Assembly (NCBI RefSeq): GCF_007644035.1 | Contig: NZ_VMTV02000346.1 | Location: 1 to 64,000 of the forward strand | Source of the DNA: Vogesella mureinivorans | Lineage (GTDB): Bacteria; Pseudomonadota; Gammaproteobacteria; Burkholderiales; Chromobacteriaceae | Direction of reading: 5' to 3' | DNA: 64,000 nucleotides | Shown: positions 36,769 to 46,275 of the stretch, in pieces | Position numbering within the stretch: the first letter of the stretch is position 1 | How the letters are laid out: each line of letters opens with the position of its first letter | The notes under the pieces: model-generated | Databases searched by the model: none | Told to the model about the DNA's origin: nothing | Seen by the model: only the letters and a program-made list of their open reading frames with translations | Position numbers and translations under genes: made by a program

Positions 36769-38040
36769 CTAGCGGGTGGCCGGCTGCCGCTTGAACAGTT
36801 CGCGGAAAACCGGATAGATATCAGCCGGCGAGCGGATCTTCTGCATGGCAAAGTGCTTGTGCTGCCCCGCCACGCGCAGGTACTCGTACCACAGGTTTTG
36901 CGGCTCGCCCTCGGTGATTTCGATATAGGCGTAGTACTGGCACCACGGCAGGATGTTTTCTTGCAGGATCTTGCCGCAGTTGGCCGAATCGCTATCCCAG
37001 TTATCCCCGTCAGACGCCTGCGCGGCGTAGATGTTCCACTCGCTGTTGGCATAGCGTTTTTTCACGATGTCGGCCATCAGGTTCAGCGCCGACGACACCA
37101 CGGTGCCGCCCGACTCGCGCGAGTGGAAAAAGTCCTGCTCGTTCACCTCTACCGCGCTGGTATGGTGGCGGATGAATACCACCTCGATCTTTTCGTAATT
37201 GCGCTGCAAGAACAGGTACAAGAGGATGAAAAAGCGCTTGGCCATATCCTTCTTGCCCTCGTCCATGGAGCCGGATACGTCCATCAGGCAGAACATCACC
37301 GCCTTGCTGGTGGGTTTGGGCTGCTTGACGCGGTTGTTGTAGCGCAGGTCGAACGGGTCGATGAAGGGGATATGGTTGATCTTCTCGCGCAGCGCATGGA
37401 TATGGCGGCGGCGCTCGCGCACCTCCATACCGTTGTCGTCGTCCGACTCCAGCAGCGTATCCAAGTCTTCCTCGGCTTCGCGCAGGCGAGCCAGTGTCGG
37501 CGCGGCCATGGCCACGCGCCGCGCCAGCGCGCCGCGCAGGCTACGCACGATGCTGATATTGGCCGGCGTGCCGTCGTTGGTGTAGCCGGCGCGCACCGGT
37601 TTCATTTCCTCGATGCCCATCAGCTGGGTTTTCACCAGGTTGGGCAGCGCCAGGTCTTCGAAGAACACGTTCATGAACTCTTCGCGCGACAGCTGGAAGG
37701 CAAAGTCGTCCTCGCCCTCGCCTTCGTTACTGGCTTTGCCGCCGCCACCGCCGCCACCACCGCCCTGCGGGCGCTTGATACGGTCGCCCTGCACAAACTC
37801 TTCGTTACCGGGGTGCACGTGCTCGCCCACGCCGCCACGGCCATGGTGGAACGACGGCTCGGAAATATCCTTTACCGGAATCGATACGTTCTCGCCGCTT
37901 TCAATGTCGGTAATGCTGCGCCCCTTGATGGCCTTGCCGACGGCTTCCTTGATCTGGGCTTTGAAACGGCGCAAAAAGCGCTCGCGGTTGACGGCGGATT
38001 TGTTCTTGCCGTTCAGTCTTCTGTCGATAATGTGCGACAT
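36769..38040 (-). CDS. yeaH: YeaH/YhbH family protein (DUF444), VWA-like
   Basis: 423 residues. The N-terminus [26 protein letters not shown] is basic, then a linker with nine glycines in a row, then a von Willebrand A-like domain with the metal site [12 protein letters not shown] and the later [10 protein letters not shown]. In E. coli yeaH forms an operon with yeaG (prkA) that is induced by nitrogen starvation and stationary phase. Here it is flanked by prkA and spoVR in the same direction, the standard trio. Function is probably as partner of the PrkA kinase. Confidence 0.95.
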   Translation of the reverse strand: MSHIIDRRLNGKNKSAVNRERFLRRFKAQIKEAVGKAIKGRSITDIESGENVSIPVKDISEPSFHHGRGGVGEHVHPGNEEFVQGDRIKRPQGGGGGGGGGKASNEGEGEDDFAFQLSREEFMNVFFEDLALPNLVKTQLMGIEEMKPVRAGYTNDGTPANISIVRSLRGALARRVAMAAPTLARLREAEEDLDTLLESDDDNGMEVRERRRHIHALREKINHIPFIDPFDLRYNNRVKQPKPTSKAVMFCLMDVSGSMDEGKKDMAKRFFILLYLFLQRNYEKIEVVFIRHHTSAVEVNEQDFFHSRESGGTVVSSALNLMADIVKKRYANSEWNIYAAQASDGDNWDSDSANCGKILQENILPWCQYYAYIEITEGEPQNLWYEYLRVAGQHKHFAMQKIRSPADIYPVFRELFKRQPATR

Positions 38041-38073
38041 GCTTGCCTCCTAGCCGTGTGGTCACGGTGACGG

Positions 38074-38103
38074 GGTTGGCCGCAACGCTGCGGCCAACCT
38101 TTT
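38074..38103. repeat. close inverted pair of the dispersed 9-mer
   Basis: GGTTGGCCGCA (38074-38084) and TGCGGCCAACC (38089-38099) are perfect inverted copies with loop ACGC, in the prkA-yeaH gap. TTTT follows on the plus strand, while the genes run on minus, where no T-run follows the stem. It is therefore a stem-loop inside the operon rather than a terminator for it. Confidence 0.85.
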
Positions 38104-38115
38104 GCCGCGTACTGC

Positions 38116-40044
38116 TCAGGACGACTTGCGCACCCGCAGGTACCATTCGCACAGCAGGCGTACCTGCTTGGGCGTGTAACCTTTGGTCACCATGCGGTTG
38201 ACAAAGTCTTCGTGCTTTTTAGCCTCGTCGGCGCTGGCTTTGGCGTTGAAGCTGATCACCGGCAGCAGCTCTTCGGTGTTCGAGAACATTTTCTTCTCGA
38301 TCACGGTGCGCAGCTTCTCGTAGCTGGTCCAGGCCGGGTTGTTGCCGGCGTTGTTGGCGCGGGCACGCAGCACAAAGTTCACGATCTCGTTGCGGAAGTC
38401 TTTCGGGTTGGAGATGCCTGCCGGCTTCTCGATTTTCTCCAGTTCGGCGTTCAGCGAGGTACGGTCGAAGTTTTCGCCGGTGTCCGGGTCGCGGTACTCC
38501 TGATCCTGTATCCAGAAGTCGGCAAAGGTCACGTAGCGGTCAAAGATGTTCTGGCCGTATTCGCTATAGCTTTCCAGGTAGGCAGTCTGGATTTCCTTGC
38601 CGATGAATTCCACGTACTTGGGCGCCAGGTACTCTTTCAGGAAGGTCAGGTATTTCTGCTCCTGCTCTGCCGGAAACTGCTCGCGCTCTACCTGCTGTTC
38701 CAGCACGTACATCAGGTGTACAGGGTTGGCCGCGACCTCGGAGTGGTCGAAGTTGAACACCTTGGACAGGATCTTGTAGGCAAAGCGGGTGGACAGGCCG
38801 TTCATGCCCTCGTCTACGCCGGCAAAGTCGCGGTATTCCTGGTGCGATTTGGCCTTCGGGTCGGTGTCTTTCAGGTTGTCACCGTCGTACACCAGCATCT
38901 TGCTGTACAGGCTGGAGTTTTCCGGGTCTTTCAGCCGCGACAGCACGGCAAACTGCGCCATCATTTTCAGGGTGCCCGGCGCGCACGGGGCGCCGCCCAG
39001 CGAGGAGTTGCGCACCAGCTTGTCGTAAATCTTGATCTCGTCCGACACGCGCAGGCAGTACGGCACCTTCACGATGTAGATACGGTCGAGGAAGGCTTCG
39101 TTGTTTTTGTTGTTGCGGAAGTGCTTCCACTCGCTTTCGTTGCTGTGCGCCAGCACGATGCCGTCAAACGGAATGGCACCAAAGCCTTCGGTTCCCTTGA
39201 AGTTGCCTTCCTGGGTGGCGGTCAGCAGCGGGTGCAGCACCTTGATGGGCGCCTTGAACATTTCCACGAACTCCAGCAGGCCCTGGTTGGCCAGGCACAG
39301 GCCACCGCTGTAGCTGTAGGCGTCCGGGTCGTCCTGGGCGTAGCTTTCCAGCTTGCGGATATCCACCTTGCCCACCAGGCTGGAGATGTCCTGGTTGTTT
39401 TCGTCGCCCGGCTCGGTCTTGGCCACGCCCACTTGCTTCAGCACCGACGGGTAGCGTTTCACCACACGGAACTGGCTGATGTCGCCGTTGAACTCGTGCA
39501 GGCGTTTTACTGCCCACGGGCTGGGAATGGTGCGCAGGTAGCGGCGCGGAATACCGTACTGGTCTTCCAGGATGGGGCCGTCTTCTTCAAAGTTGAACAG
39601 GCCCAGCGGCGAATCGTTTACCGGGCTGCCCTTGATGGCGTAAAACGGCACACGCTCGGTCAGCTCTTTGAGCTTTTCGGCAATGGACGATTTGCCACCG
39701 CCCACCGGGCCCAGCAGATAGAGAATCTGTTTCTTCTCTTCCAGGCCCTGGGCGGCGTGGCGGAAGTAGGCCACCACTTGCTCGATGACCTCTTCCATGC
39801 CGTAAAACTCGCGGAACGCCGGGTAGACGCGAATCATCTTGTTACTGAAGATGCGCGACAGCCGGGTATCGTGGCGGGTGTCGATGACCTCCGGTTCACC
39901 GATAGCCATCAGCATGCGCTCGGCCGCGCTGGCGTAGGCCAGTGGCTCGCGCTTGCAGATATCCAGGTACTCCTGGATGGTGAATTCTTCTTCGCGGGTG
40001 CGATCGTAACGGGATGCGTAGTGGCTGAAGATGTCCGGGCTCAT
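38116..40044 (-). CDS. prkA: PrkA family serine protein kinase (YeaG)
   Basis: 642 residues. An AAA-like domain with Walker A LGPVGGGKSS (112-121) is followed by the PrkA C-terminal kinase-like domain. The start MSPDIFSHYASRYD has AGGAGGG in front; a start 16 codons upstream is possible but not conserved. PrkA/YeaG has been shown to phosphorylate proteins in vitro and, with YeaH, affects survival under nitrogen starvation in E. coli. First gene of the prkA-yeaH-spoVR operon. It carries the dispersed 9-mer at 38725. Confidence 0.96.
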   Translation of the reverse strand: MSPDIFSHYASRYDRTREEEFTIQEYLDICKREPLAYASAAERMLMAIGEPEVIDTRHDTRLSRIFSNKMIRVYPAFREFYGMEEVIEQVVAYFRHAAQGLEEKKQILYLLGPVGGGKSSIAEKLKELTERVPFYAIKGSPVNDSPLGLFNFEEDGPILEDQYGIPRRYLRTIPSPWAVKRLHEFNGDISQFRVVKRYPSVLKQVGVAKTEPGDENNQDISSLVGKVDIRKLESYAQDDPDAYSYSGGLCLANQGLLEFVEMFKAPIKVLHPLLTATQEGNFKGTEGFGAIPFDGIVLAHSNESEWKHFRNNKNNEAFLDRIYIVKVPYCLRVSDEIKIYDKLVRNSSLGGAPCAPGTLKMMAQFAVLSRLKDPENSSLYSKMLVYDGDNLKDTDPKAKSHQEYRDFAGVDEGMNGLSTRFAYKILSKVFNFDHSEVAANPVHLMYVLEQQVEREQFPAEQEQKYLTFLKEYLAPKYVEFIGKEIQTAYLESYSEYGQNIFDRYVTFADFWIQDQEYRDPDTGENFDRTSLNAELEKIEKPAGISNPKDFRNEIVNFVLRARANNAGNNPAWTSYEKLRTVIEKKMFSNTEELLPVISFNAKASADEAKKHEDFVNRMVTKGYTPKQVRLLCEWYLRVRKSS

Positions 40045-40327
40045 GGCGTGACCCTCCTGTTGAAGGCAAGCACGAGCCATGGTGCGGCGCACCGTGCTCC
40101 CCCTTGCCTATTAGTCTGCTGACGCGGAAAACCTGTTCTTGGTTTGGGTATAGCACAGCAAAAAAAAGGCAAGTACAAAATCTAAAGCTATCGTTATGCA
40201 AAAATCGATATAAAAAAGCCATCATAGCGTAACGGGCTTTTCATAACAGCCATCAAAAAAACACCATTTCATTACGATTCAATTACTTAAACAACCGCAG
40301 CGCACATGCCGGCAAGCCGGAACGCAT
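40045..40327 (-). promoter_or_regulatory. prkA promoter region, possible sigma-S -10 element
   Basis: AT-rich region of about 280 bases. On the minus strand GCTATACC at 40147-40154 matches the extended -10 preferred by sigma-S (CTATACT), about 100 bases before the prkA start. Sigma-S control of the E. coli yeaG operon makes this plausible; it is not proven here. The remainder has A/T-runs but no clear gene. Confidence 0.35.
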
Positions 40328-40367
40328 AAAAGCACAAGGCCGGCATGCTGCCGGCCTTGTGCTTTTT
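40328..40367 (-). terminator. strong bidirectional terminator before prkA
   Basis: GCACAAGGCCGGCA (40332-40345) and TGCCGGCCTTGTGC (40349-40362) form a 14-base-pair stem with a TGC loop, flanked by AAAA on the left and TTTTT on the right. On the minus strand it ends the DUF2062-Nudix-PilZ transcript. Confidence 0.93.
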
Positions 40368-40384
40368 ATTGCCAAATTTTTTTG

Positions 40385-40705
40385 TCATGCCTTGCGATCC
40401 AGGATGCGGGTACCGATTTCGTACAGCTTGCCCCGCTCCACTTCATTGCAGCGCCGCACCTCTACCACCGCTTCCAGCGGCTTCATCGGCATATTGCCCA
40501 CCCCTGGTACAATCACGATCACTTCCAGCCGCTCGCCATGCTGCGGTACATACATGCAGCGTATGGCCATGCCGTCTACCGACAGGTCCACACACTCGCC
40601 ATAGTGTGTTTCACCGGTATGCAGCGATTTCATCTTGGCACGGCAGCCCATGCGCAGGCGCCGGCCTACGCGGCGGTCGTGATAGTGGGTGTCAAATGGC
40701 TTCAC
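40385..40705 (-). CDS. PilZ domain protein
   Basis: About 106 residues from the GTG at 40705 (VKPFDTHYHD); the frame is open upstream to 40780 without family sequence. The c-di-GMP binding pattern of PilZ is visible as RRVGRRLRMGCRA (RxxxR-like) followed about 20 residues later by DLSVDGMAI (D/NxSxxG). The single-domain form usually acts as a c-di-GMP effector on motility or secretion. It overlaps the Nudix gene by 14 bases. A diguanylate cyclase gene is 3 kb away, but a direct link is only inference. Confidence 0.8.
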   Translation of the reverse strand: MKPFDTHYHDRRVGRRLRMGCRAKMKSLHTGETHYGECVDLSVDGMAIRCMYVPQHGERLEVIVIVPGVGNMPMKPLEAVVEVRRCNEVERGKLYEIGTRILDRKA

Positions 40706-41249
40706 CTGGCAGGGTTCCTTGTTGCCACGCGGCCAACCAGTGCAGGCCGACCAGGGTTTTGCTATCGGTAATGCGGCCATCCAGCGACATGGCTTGCGCT
40801 TCTGTGGCTGGCAGCAGCAGCACCTCCAGAAACTCGCCTTCGTCCAGCTGGCGGGGCGTTTGCGTGAGCCCGGTAGCCAGATAGTAATGAATCACCTCGT
40901 CAGCATAACCGATACACGGGTAGGCCTTGCCAAGATAACGCCACTGCGCGGCGATAAAACCGGTTTCTTCCCATAGCTCGCGTTTGGCGGTATCGGCAGG
41001 CGCTTCCTGCGGGTCAATTTTGCCGGCAGGGATTTCGATAAAACTCTGCCCGGCCGGGTAGCGGTACTGCCGCTCCAGCACCAGCTCGCCAGCGTCGGTC
41101 AGTGCCAGCACCGCTACCGCCCCGGGGTGGCGGATAAACTCGCGGGTAGCCTGCTTGCCGTCCGGCAGGCTGACCGTATCGCGTCGCACCTTGAGGAAAC
41201 GCCCTTCAAATACTTGCTCGCTATCCAGCTGCTTTTCGGTGAGATCCAC
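40692..41249 (-). CDS. Nudix hydrolase, ADP-ribose pyrophosphatase-like
   Basis: About 185 residues. The full Nudix box is present: G-x5-E-x7-REL-x-EE-x-G in GKIDPQEAPADTAKRELWEE then TG. The upstream beta-sheet and the tail with YLATGLT and DEGEFLEV fit the NudF (ADP-ribose diphosphatase) group. No ATG exists at the N-terminus; GTG at 41249 (VDLTEKQLDSEQVFEG), preceded by AGAAAGAAAA, is the best start and overlaps the DUF2062 gene by 29 bases. Confidence 0.88.
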   Translation of the reverse strand: MDLTEKQLDSEQVFEGRFLKVRRDTVSLPDGKQATREFIRHPGAVAVLALTDAGELVLERQYRYPAGQSFIEIPAGKIDPQEAPADTAKRELWEETGFIAAQWRYLGKAYPCIGYADEVIHYYLATGLTQTPRQLDEGEFLEVLLLPATEAQAMSLDGRITDSKTLVGLHWLAAWQQGTLPGEAI

Positions 41250-41793
41250 TGTTTTTCTTTCTGTTACGCCATTGCCACGCCACGGCAGCACGCCACAGCA
41301 CCATAACCAGTACATAGCCGCAGCCCGCCAGCAACAAGCCCAGGGCGGGGACGCCCAGCAGCAAGGGTTGGCCGTATTCTGCCAGCCATGCCTGCAGCTG
41401 CGGCGCCCAGACGGTGATGTCGTGCCACGAGCCATCCGGTATGACGGGCATTGTAGCGGCGTCGGTCTGCCCGAGTAAAAGCCTGCCCAAGCGGTAAGCC
41501 ACAAAGTAAAGCGGCAAGTAGGTCAGCGGGTTGGTATAAAGAGTACACAACAAGGCCAAGGGCAAATTGGTGCGAAAATACAACGCTAGCATGCCGGCAG
41601 CCAGCATCTGCGTCGGCCCCGGCATCAGGCCGGCAAACATCCCCACGGCAATCGCCCCGGCGACCTTGCGCCGCTGTACGTACCACAGCTCGTCCCTGTC
41701 CAGATAGGGCTGTAACCACGCCATACCGGGCTGCTGCACCCAGCCGTGTATGTGCTGCATTTTGCCGCGTACCCAGCGCTTTAACTTTGACAT
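41221..41793 (-). CDS. DUF2062 membrane protein
   Basis: 190 residues. Family segments: RRKVAGAIAVGMFAGLMPGP, then PLALLCTLYTNPLTYLPLYF, with three to four membrane helices and a basic cytoplasmic C-terminus. DUF2062 proteins are small inner-membrane proteins of unknown function, found widely in proteobacteria. First gene of a three-gene unit with the Nudix and PilZ genes, all overlapping. Confidence 0.88.
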   Translation of the reverse strand: MSKLKRWVRGKMQHIHGWVQQPGMAWLQPYLDRDELWYVQRRKVAGAIAVGMFAGLMPGPTQMLAAGMLALYFRTNLPLALLCTLYTNPLTYLPLYFVAYRLGRLLLGQTDAATMPVIPDGSWHDITVWAPQLQAWLAEYGQPLLLGVPALGLLLAGCGYVLVMVLWRAAVAWQWRNRKKNSGSHRKAAG

Positions 41794-41986
41794 GGCTTAT
41801 CTGTTTTCATGTTTTTTCCTGGCGTAATAAAAAAGTCTGAAAAAATTAAAACAAGCGTTTGAACCAGTTCTATAATCATCATCACTCGCCGGAACGAAAC
41901 ACGGCAGTAACAGACCAACAGGCCACAAGCGGCCAACACGAGGAAGCAGCACCGCCTGCGGGCTGCGACAACACTGGAGATACGAC

Positions 41987-43771
41987 ATGCCTAGCTACAA
42001 AGCTCCCCTGCGCGATTTCGACTTTGTCCTGAACGAGCTGATCAAAGTTCAGGAAGTGTTGCCCGGCCTGCCTGGCTACGAAGAAGCCACCCAGGACATT
42101 TTCAGTTCTTATCTGGAAGCCGCCGCCCAGTTCTGCGAAAACGAACTGGCGCCGCTGAACCGCCAAGCCGACGAAGAAGGCTGCAGCTTCGACCCGGCCA
42201 CCAAATCGGTTACCACCCCGGTAGGCTTCAAGGAAGCCTACAAGCAGTTCTGCGAGCTGGGCTTTACCGCCCTGGACTGTGACCCGGCTTACGGTGGCCA
42301 GGGCATGCCCAAGACCCTGTCGTTCCCCATCATCGAAATGCAGTGTTCGGCCAACGTAGCCTGGTCCATGTACCCTGGCCTGTCGCACGGTGCCTACTCT
42401 GCCATCCATGCCCACGGCACCGACGAGCAGAAAGCCACCTATCTGCCACAGCTGGTAGACGGCAGCTGGACCGGCACCATGTGCCTGACCGAGCCACACT
42501 GCGGTACCGACCTGGGCCTGCTGAAAACCAAAGCCGAGCCCAACGCCGACGGCAGCTACAACATTACCGGCACCAAGATTTTCATCTCGGCCGGCGAACA
42601 CGATATGTCCGACAACATCATCCACCTGGTACTGGCCCGCCTGCCGGATGCACCAAAAGATGTAAAAGGCATTTCGCTGTTCATCGTGCCCAAATTCCAC
42701 GCCGACGGCAGCCGAAACAGCGTGTACTGCGGCAGCCTGGAACACAAGATGGGCATTAAATCCAACGCCACCGCCGTCATCAACCTGGATGACGCCAAAG
42801 GCTACCTGATCGGCGAGCCGAACAAAGGCCTAGCCTGCATGTTTACCATGATGAATGCCGCCCGTCTGGGCTGCGGCATGCAGGGCCTGGGTATTGGCGA
42901 AGCCTCGTTCCAGGGCGCGCTGGCCTACGCCCGCGACCGCCTGCAGATGCGCGCCATGGCCGGTGCCAAGTTTCCGGAAAAAGCCGCAGACCCCATCATC
43001 GTGCACCCGGATGTACGCCGCATGCTGCTGACGCAAAAAGCCTACACCGAAGCAGGCCGTGCGCTGGCCGCCCTGCTGGCACTGCAGCTGGATATCGAAG
43101 AAAAACACCCGGATGCCGACGCCCGCGCCGAAGCCGCCGACCTGGTGGCCCTGCTGACGCCGGTAGCCAAAGCGTTCATGACCGACAACGGCTACACGGC
43201 GGCCAACATGGGCATGCAGGTATTCGGTGGCCACGGTTTTATCCGCGAATGGGGCATGGAACAGCTGGTGCGTGACTGCCGCATCTCACAGATCTACGAA
43301 GGTACCAACGGTATCCAGGCTATCGACCTGCTGGGCCGCAAAGTGCTGATGGACCAGGGCCAGAAGCTGCGCAAGTTCACCAAGCAGATCCACAAGTTCT
43401 GCCAGGCCAACGAAGGCAACGCCCAACTGGCCGAGTTCGTGGCACCCCTGGCCAAGCTGCTGAAAGACGTGGGTGACATCACCATGGGCATTGGCATGGC
43501 CACCATGAAAGACCGTGACGAAGCCGGTGCCGCAGCCACCGACTACCTGCGCCTGGTAGGCCACCTGACCTACGCCTGGCTGTGGGCCCGCATGGCCGAG
43601 GTAGCCTATGCCAAGCTGGACACCGCCAGCGACGACTTCTACAAAGCCAAGATCGCCACGGCCCGCTTCTACTTTGCCAAGCTGCTGCCCGAGGTAGAAA
43701 GCCTGAAAGCCACCATCAAGGGCGGCGCCAAACCGCTGATGTCGCTGGAAGACGAACAGTTTGCCTTCTAA
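41987..43771 (+). CDS. acyl-CoA dehydrogenase, long form with C-terminal extension
   Basis: FAD-dependent fatty acyl-CoA dehydrogenase of 594 residues, about 200 longer than the short-chain type. The flavin and substrate segments MCLTEPHCGTDLGLLKT and FGGHGFIREWGMEQLVRD are clear, and the catalytic base is E438 in IYEGTNGIQ. The extra C-terminal helical domain (from about 465) is the one of DmdC and related enzymes. DmdC acts on methylmercaptopropionyl-CoA, but many relatives act on medium- or long-chain acyl-CoA, so the substrate is open. The 190-base upstream gap (41794-41986) holds a dispersed 9-mer at 41929; CTGGAG is the ribosome-binding site. Confidence 0.92.
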   Translation: MPSYKAPLRDFDFVLNELIKVQEVLPGLPGYEEATQDIFSSYLEAAAQFCENELAPLNRQADEEGCSFDPATKSVTTPVGFKEAYKQFCELGFTALDCDPAYGGQGMPKTLSFPIIEMQCSANVAWSMYPGLSHGAYSAIHAHGTDEQKATYLPQLVDGSWTGTMCLTEPHCGTDLGLLKTKAEPNADGSYNITGTKIFISAGEHDMSDNIIHLVLARLPDAPKDVKGISLFIVPKFHADGSRNSVYCGSLEHKMGIKSNATAVINLDDAKGYLIGEPNKGLACMFTMMNAARLGCGMQGLGIGEASFQGALAYARDRLQMRAMAGAKFPEKAADPIIVHPDVRRMLLTQKAYTEAGRALAALLALQLDIEEKHPDADARAEAADLVALLTPVAKAFMTDNGYTAANMGMQVFGGHGFIREWGMEQLVRDCRISQIYEGTNGIQAIDLLGRKVLMDQGQKLRKFTKQIHKFCQANEGNAQLAEFVAPLAKLLKDVGDITMGIGMATMKDRDEAGAAATDYLRLVGHLTYAWLWARMAEVAYAKLDTASDDFYKAKIATARFYFAKLLPEVESLKATIKGGAKPLMSLEDEQFAF

Positions 43772-43795
43772 TCCGGTAGCGTAGTACCAGCCATG

Positions 43796-43818
43796 CCCCC
43801 GCTAGCCGGGGGTTTTTT
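43796..43818 (+). terminator. terminator after the acyl-CoA dehydrogenase gene
   Basis: CCCCCG pairs with CGGGGG around CTAGC and TTTTTT follows, 25 bases beyond the stop codon. Confidence 0.92.
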
Positions 43819-43841
43819 CATGGGGCCCGCCAAGCGGGCCA

Positions 43842-44999
43842 TCACAGCAATACCACCTGGTTACGCCCACGCGCTTTGGCGTGGTATACCGCACGGTCGG
43901 CACGCTGCAGCAGGGTCTCCGGCTCATCGTTAGCGGATGACAATACCGCCACGCCAAAGCTGGCTGTTAGCGGCCAACGTGTGTTCTCCCACGCAAAAGG
44001 CGTTTGCTCCAGCGCCAGGCGCAGGCGGTTTGCCACCACACTGGCACCATGCTCGGTCGTATCCGGCAGCAGGATGCAAAACTCCTCGCCCCCTGCCCGG
44101 CACAACAGGTCCTGCTCGCGCAGCTCGCGGCGCAGCACCGTCACCAGGTGCACAATGGCGGCATCGCCTGCCGCGTGGCCCAGCTGGTCATTAATCTGCT
44201 TGAAATGATCCACATCCAGCACGCACAGCGCATAGGGCATGCCGCGCTGCGCCATGCTGTGCTGCTGCTTGAGGCTGGCACTGAAAGCACGGCGGTTCAG
44301 CGCGCCGGTCATCGGGTCGGTCATGGAAAGGTGTTCCAGCTTGCCCACCAGACGCATGGTCACCACCCCCGCCATGGCAATATTCACTGCCAGGTTCAGC
44401 ACCAGGCCCACCAGCAGGAAAACCACATTGAAAGGCTCGTTCGACGCGACCGACGCCGTGGCCACATTGCCGCCCAGTACCATAAGGGCACGCAGCAAAA
44501 ACAAGCCCCCCACCGCCGCCAGGGGGCTGGCCACCAAAGCCCGCGCCCCGCGGGTAAAGTACTGCTGCTCATGCAACAACGCATCCTGCGTGGCACGTAA
44601 CAAGAGCCAGGCTGCCGTCAATGAATACACCACCGCATGGAAACCAGCCGGCTGGCCATACGGCTGGCCAAGCAACAAAGCCCCGCCCAGCAAAACCACC
44701 CCCAGGCTTTCGGCGACACCACTACCATCACGCCGTACAAAAAAGCGTATGCCCAGGCGCAAGCTGCAAAATGCCAGCAGCCCCAGCACATCGGCAAACG
44801 GGTACGCCAGCCACACCGGCAACGCGCCACCACGCTGCAGCGTCAGCAGCAGGCTCAAACCCATCAGGAAATCACACAGGAAAAAGCGGCGCGCCACCAC
44901 GGGGGCCATTTTCAGCACCATGCCCGCCACCGCCCAGCCGCTAGCGGCCACCCAGCAAACAGTAATGTTGGCTTGTACGATCGTCAGGGGGTCACTCAT
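43842..44999 (-). CDS. membrane-bound diguanylate cyclase (GGDEF)
   Basis: 385 residues from the ATG at 44999 (MSDPLTIVQANI); a start 30 codons upstream is possible. About seven membrane helices fill the first 230 residues. The GGDEF domain follows: LSMTDPMTGALNRRAF, DVDHFKQINDQLGHAAGD and the active-site motif GGEEF (in CRAGGEEFCILLP). An RxxD inhibitory site is present as RELREQD before the motif. All catalytic residues are intact, so it should make c-di-GMP. The input signal sensed by the membrane part is unknown. Confidence 0.92.
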   Translation of the reverse strand: MSDPLTIVQANITVCWVAASGWAVAGMVLKMAPVVARRFFLCDFLMGLSLLLTLQRGGALPVWLAYPFADVLGLLAFCSLRLGIRFFVRRDGSGVAESLGVVLLGGALLLGQPYGQPAGFHAVVYSLTAAWLLLRATQDALLHEQQYFTRGARALVASPLAAVGGLFLLRALMVLGGNVATASVASNEPFNVVFLLVGLVLNLAVNIAMAGVVTMRLVGKLEHLSMTDPMTGALNRRAFSASLKQQHSMAQRGMPYALCVLDVDHFKQINDQLGHAAGDAAIVHLVTVLRRELREQDLLCRAGGEEFCILLPDTTEHGASVVANRLRLALEQTPFAWENTRWPLTASFGVAVLSSANDEPETLLQRADRAVYHAKARGRNQVVLL

Positions 45000-45116
45000 G
45001 CCGGGCTCGATAAGGATATTTTTATCGTTATTCACGGTTGCAGCAGGCAAAGCAAGCCCGGCAGTGGTTGCCTGGGCTGATAGAATCATGGCCTACCCCG
45101 CCACGGACACGCTGCC

Positions 45117-45731
45117 ATGCTGCTAGATAGCACCACCCTGGATACCCGCCTTGCCTACCAGCTGCTCACCCACGCTGTCAGCCCGCGCCCTATTGCCTGG
45201 GTCAGCACACGCAGCCCGGCCGGGGTGGTCAACCTGGCGCCGTTTTCTTTCTTTACCGTGGCCAGCATCAGCCCGCCGGTCCTGCTGTTTACCCAGGTCA
45301 ACCCGCGCGATGGCCACACAAAAGACACCCTGCGCAACCTGCAGGCCAACGGCGAGTGCGTGGTCAATATCGTCACCCACGCCCAGGCCGAGGCCATGAA
45401 CCAAAGCTGTGCGCCCTATCCGCCAGAGGTCAGCGAGCTGACCGCTGCAGGGCTAGGCACCGCTGTGCTGCCATGGCTGGATGTGCCTGGCGTAGCCGGC
45501 GCACCGATACACATTGCCTGCCGCCTGCGTCAGCAGCTGCAAATCAGCCCGGCGGCGCAAAGTGGCACGGTAGTACTACTGGATGTACTGGGCTTCGCCA
45601 TAGACGACCAACTCATGCAAAACGGCCAACTCTGCGCCGAACAGCTTGATGTAATAGGGAAAATGGGCGCTGATAGCTACTGCACCACCCGCCAGCGCTT
45701 TGAGCTGGCTCGCCCCGCACTCCCCGTCTAG
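45117..45731 (+). CDS. flavin reductase-like (DIM6/NTAB) protein
   Basis: 204 residues of the FMN-binding split-barrel flavin reductase family. SPRPIAWVSTRSPAGVVNLAPFSFF is the diagnostic N-terminal segment and KDTLRNLQANGECVVNIV follows. Members bind FMN and reduce flavins or act as small oxygenase partners; the partner is not in sight. Divergent from the diguanylate cyclase gene; the start lies at 45117 with no clear ribosome-binding site. Confidence 0.87.
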   Translation: MLLDSTTLDTRLAYQLLTHAVSPRPIAWVSTRSPAGVVNLAPFSFFTVASISPPVLLFTQVNPRDGHTKDTLRNLQANGECVVNIVTHAQAEAMNQSCAPYPPEVSELTAAGLGTAVLPWLDVPGVAGAPIHIACRLRQQLQISPAAQSGTVVLLDVLGFAIDDQLMQNGQLCAEQLDVIGKMGADSYCTTRQRFELARPALPV

Positions 45732-46010
45732 CGCCAGAGGCACTGCCTGGCAGGGTGCGGGGCATGCTGGCCACTATGAATGGCAATAAAAGTTTTTCTA
45801 GACAAATCATGCATTTACCCTTACACTGCTTTTTGCCTCATTTTCTGGTTTGGCGCACATTACCAAACCTGCCTTGCTTTAACTGCTGTTACCACTCCGC
45901 ACAGCAATTTCCCGCTTAGGTTTAAACGATGCAAACCGCCGCCCGGCGGCGCAAGACTTTGTGCTTTGCGTGATTGGACCGGGCTCACCCCTCATCCGGA
46001 AGGAGACACT
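45732..46010 (+). promoter_or_regulatory. infA upstream leader region
   Basis: 280 bases, AT-rich on the left. A hairpin with CGCCG (45937-45941) and CGGCG (45947-45951) lies about 60 bases before the infA start, suggesting a structured leader. AAGGAGA is the ribosome-binding site at 46000-46006. No tRNA or small gene is recognised. Confidence 0.4.
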
Positions 46011-46271
46011 GTGTCTAAAGAAGACATGATCGAATTGCAAGGTGTTGTCATCGAGATGCTGCCGGAATCGCGCTATCGCGTTCGGCTCGATAACAATGTG
46101 GAAATCCTTGCCTATGGCTCCGGCAAAATGAAAATGCACCGTATCCGTGTGCTGGTGGGTGATCGCGTTACTGTAGAAATGTCGCCTTATGACCTGACTA
46201 AAGGCCGCATTAACTTCCGCCATCCAACGGCGAAGATGGAAGGCCTGCCGCCTGCCAAACGCCGCTATTGA
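46011..46271 (+). CDS. infA: translation initiation factor IF-1, long paralogue
   Basis: 86-residue OB-fold protein that binds the ribosomal A site during initiation. [19 protein letters not shown] and the end of the core [18 protein letters not shown] are clear IF-1 sequence. It is 14 residues longer than E. coli IF-1 by a basic tail ([15 protein letters not shown]). This long form is the second IF-1 found in many betaproteobacteria, while the first is encoded in the ribosomal protein region; that copy is not in the window. GTG start with GGAAGGAGACACT before it, a near-perfect site. Confidence 0.93.
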   Translation: MSKEDMIELQGVVIEMLPESRYRVRLDNNVEILAYGSGKMKMHRIRVLVGDRVTVEMSPYDLTKGRINFRHPTAKMEGLPPAKRRY

Positions 46272-46275
46272 AAAA

